NCBI GenBank assembly: GCA_944329255.1
Contig: CALVIA010000060.1
Coordinates: 1 to 6,276, forward strand
Direction of reading: 5' to 3'
DNA: 6,276 nucleotides
From: an uncultured Bacilli bacterium
Lineage (GTDB): Bacteria; Bacillota_I; Bacilli_A; RF39; UBA660
A program made the position numbers and the translations under genes. Of this stretch, positions 5,989 through 6,276 are shown in pieces (position 1 is the first letter of the stretch; each line of letters opens with the position of its first letter). A model generated the notes under the pieces. That model saw only the letters and a list, made by a program, of their open reading frames with translations. It was not told where the DNA came from and searched no databases.

Positions 5989-6071
5989 ATTGCTATTACC
6001 AATAAGGTAAGGAGTAATAAAATGATAGCAATAAGACGAAGGACTTTTATTATAAAAGTTCTTTTCTTCAT
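5979..6071 (-). CDS. 30-aa basic membrane peptide, candidate type I toxin
   Basis: This short gene has ATG at 6071 and TGA at 5979-5981. The Shine-Dalgarno site AAAGGAGG (6086-6079) lies 7 bases upstream, an ideal placement. The peptide begins MKKRTFIIKVLRL (basic, amphipathic, residues 1-13) and continues as an unbroken Ile/Leu/Val/Ala helix (about 14-28) ending in Lys-Ile: one membrane segment, N-terminus probably inside. Length and design are those of small hydrophobic type I toxins (BsrE is also about 30 aa), but the sequence matches none I know (Fst, Ldr, Ibs, TxpA, BsrG). The predicted mRNA (6128 to about 5896) has its own promoter and terminator, a leader able to mask the Shine-Dalgarno site, 5'-3' complementarity and an antisense transcript. 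It could instead be a small regulatory membrane peptide. Toxicity is inferred from the architecture. Confidence 0.6.
   Translation of the reverse strand: MKKRTFIIKVLRLIAIILLLLTLLVIAIKI
5987..6034. repeat. Nested dyads inside the peptide gene
   Basis: TTATTGCTAT (5987-5996) and ATAGCAATAA (6025-6034) are a perfect 10-base inverted repeat. TTACC (5996-6000) and GGTAA (6006-6010) form a second dyad inside it. Both lie in codons of the hydrophobic segment, so the mRNA coding part is itself strongly structured. Confidence 0.6.
6041..6065 (+). repeat. Near-palindrome resembling the tRNA-Leu terminator
   Basis: AGGACTTTTAT (starting 6041 with GGACT) and ATAAAAGTTCT (ending 6062) form a stem with one A-C mismatch, followed by TTTTC. 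It shares AGGACTT and the 12-mer AAAAGTTCTTTT (6054-6065 and 5844-5855) with the terminator at 5834-5857. On the + strand it may act as a second, distal terminator of the antisense RNA. On the - strand it is a hairpin just after the start codon of the peptide gene. Confidence 0.45.
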
Positions 6072-6077
6072 TTCTAT

Positions 6078-6105
6078 CCCTCCTTTCTTTCTCAAGATTG
6101 GAGGA
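6078..6105 (-). promoter_or_regulatory. Leader hairpin masking the peptide gene's ribosome binding site
   Basis: On the - strand TCCTCC (6105-6100) can pair over 6 bp (one G-U) with GGAGGG (6083-6078), which is the Shine-Dalgarno core, leaving a 16-base loop. The same TCCTC stretch is also used in the pairing of the leader with the mRNA 3' end, so the two folds compete. Translation control by structure switching is an inference. Confidence 0.5.
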
Positions 6106-6134
6106 CGACACTCACATCAAATGTTCCTGTTAGA

Positions 6135-6163
6135 ATTATATAATAAATGATTTCATAAAACAA
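6135..6163 (-). promoter_or_regulatory. Promoter of the small membrane peptide gene
   Basis: On the - strand TTGTTT (6163-6158), a 17-base spacer and a perfect TATAAT (6140-6135) predict a start at about 6128. That is exactly the first base of the leader segment AGGAACATTTGAT, which is complementary to the mRNA 3' end. The coincidence of the predicted start with the repeat boundary supports both calls. Confidence 0.65.
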
Positions 6164-6189
6164 GCAAACAAGAAATATTATTGATAAAA

Positions 6190-6258
6190 TTTCAAAAACG
6201 TAGATTTTTTTTGAAAGTGCACAATTAATGTGCAGTTAGTTTTAAAAATGTATATAAT
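6190..6258. promoter_or_regulatory. Two adjacent dyads and a possible + strand promoter
   Basis: TTTCAAAAA (6190-6198) with TTTTTGAAA (6208-6216) is a weak AT-rich dyad, possibly a terminator for a - strand transcript entering from the right. TGCACA (6218-6223) with TGTGCA (6229-6234) around ATTAA is a perfect dyad of operator-like form. A TATAAT (6253-6258, +) follows but no good -35 lies at the right distance, so the right dyad would overlap the -35 position. The gene it might serve is outside the window. Confidence 0.3.
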
Positions 6259-6276
6259 ATCTTCTTAAGCAATTTG

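Larger units (their letters stand above)
5874..5990 (+). ncRNA. Candidate antisense (antitoxin-like) RNA
   Basis: This is a predicted RNA of about 117 bases from the + strand promoter at 5839-5867 to the terminator at 5952-5988. Its 5' end would form a hairpin TCAAG-GAAA-CTTGA (5875-5888) with a GNRA tetraloop, a common stabiliser of small RNA 5' ends. Next come an A-rich single-stranded stretch (5889-5901) and the complement of the toxin-like mRNA terminator stem (5901-5937). It would overlap about 95 bases of the opposing mRNA, including the stop codon and the 3' untranslated region, as the antitoxin RNAs SR4 and RatA do in B. subtilis. There is no open reading frame of note in it. The existence of the RNA is inferred from signals only. 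Confidence 0.45.
5903..6128. repeat. Long imperfect inverted repeat bracketing the peptide gene
   Basis: The left arm (5903-5936) and the right arm (6101-6128) are complementary in two blocks. AGGAACATTCGAT (5903-5915) matches ATCAAATGTTCCT (6116-6128) with one G-U, and GTGAATGTCG (5923-5932) plus CCTC (5933-5936) match CGACACTCAC (6106-6115) plus GAGG (6101-6104). The differences are one more G-U, one bulged base (6105) and the terminator loop (5916-5922). In the mRNA this pairs the first 28 bases with the 3' end. I see no target-site duplication, so a small mobile element is less likely than an RNA-structure explanation. Confidence 0.7.

Noticed and set aside
5923..6021. N-terminal part of a + strand frame starting at the ATG 5923
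   Set aside because: It begins inside the terminator hairpin of the opposite gene, has no ribosome binding site and shows no family resemblance. Only the internal ATG at 6022 deserves mention, and that is reported as a finding, not as a gene.
5903..6128. Reading the inverted-repeat segment as a miniature mobile element (MITE)
   Set aside because: I found no target-site duplication at the ends. The repeat arms coincide with a predicted mRNA start and a terminator, which an RNA gene explains better.

Overview
The window is very AT-rich DNA (by eye roughly three quarters A+T). The proteins are rich in Lys, Asn and Ile, the Shine-Dalgarno sites are strong AGGAGG or GGTGA types, and the gene set is of the Bacillus/Clostridium kind (SpoVB, ComN, bifunctional-type Rel, Dtd). 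This suggests a low-GC member of the Bacillota/Mycoplasmatota, for example an uncultured gut lineage. TGA is used as a stop (end of rel) and Trp is TGG, so the standard bacterial code applies and not the Mycoplasma code. The exact lineage is an inference.

Layout. Positions 1-147 hold a promoter region. It is followed by a small orphan gene (148-453, +) that converges with a SpoVB-type lipid flippase gene (450-1745, -). The two share a bidirectional terminator hairpin and overlap by 4 bases. A 94-base divergent gap separates spoVB from a tightly packed + strand operon: comN-like (1840-2112), rel (2121-4280), dtd (4277-4723) and an AI-2E/PerM-type membrane protein (4724-5704). The gene gaps in this operon are 8, -4 and 0 bases. 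A tRNA-Leu(CAA) gene (5714-5797) follows after 9 bases. It has its own extended -10 promoter inside the 3' end of the preceding gene, and a terminator at 5834-5857.

The remaining 420 bases contain no gene of a known family but are densely organised. On the - strand I see a promoter (6135-6163), a Shine-Dalgarno site that can be masked by the leader, a 30-codon gene for a basic, single-membrane-segment peptide (5979-6071) and a strong terminator (5896-5937). The predicted mRNA 5' end is complementary over about 27 bases to the mRNA 3' end. On the + strand a convergent promoter (5839-5867) would make a short RNA antisense to the 3' part of that mRNA. This is the architecture of a type I toxin-antitoxin module such as bsrG/SR4 or txpA/ratA of B. 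subtilis, but the peptide resembles no toxin family I recognise. It is the most likely undescribed system in the window.

How the genes work together. spoVB, comN, rel and dtd are, as I recall, neighbours in Bacillus (spoVB-comN-secDF-recJ-apt-rel-dtd), so this looks like a condensed version of a conserved locus. Rel makes (p)ppGpp on amino acid starvation and Dtd clears D-aminoacyl-tRNA, so both act on tRNA charging and translation quality. Rel is notable because its synthetase motifs are intact while key residues of its hydrolase site (the ED pair of HDxxED) are replaced.
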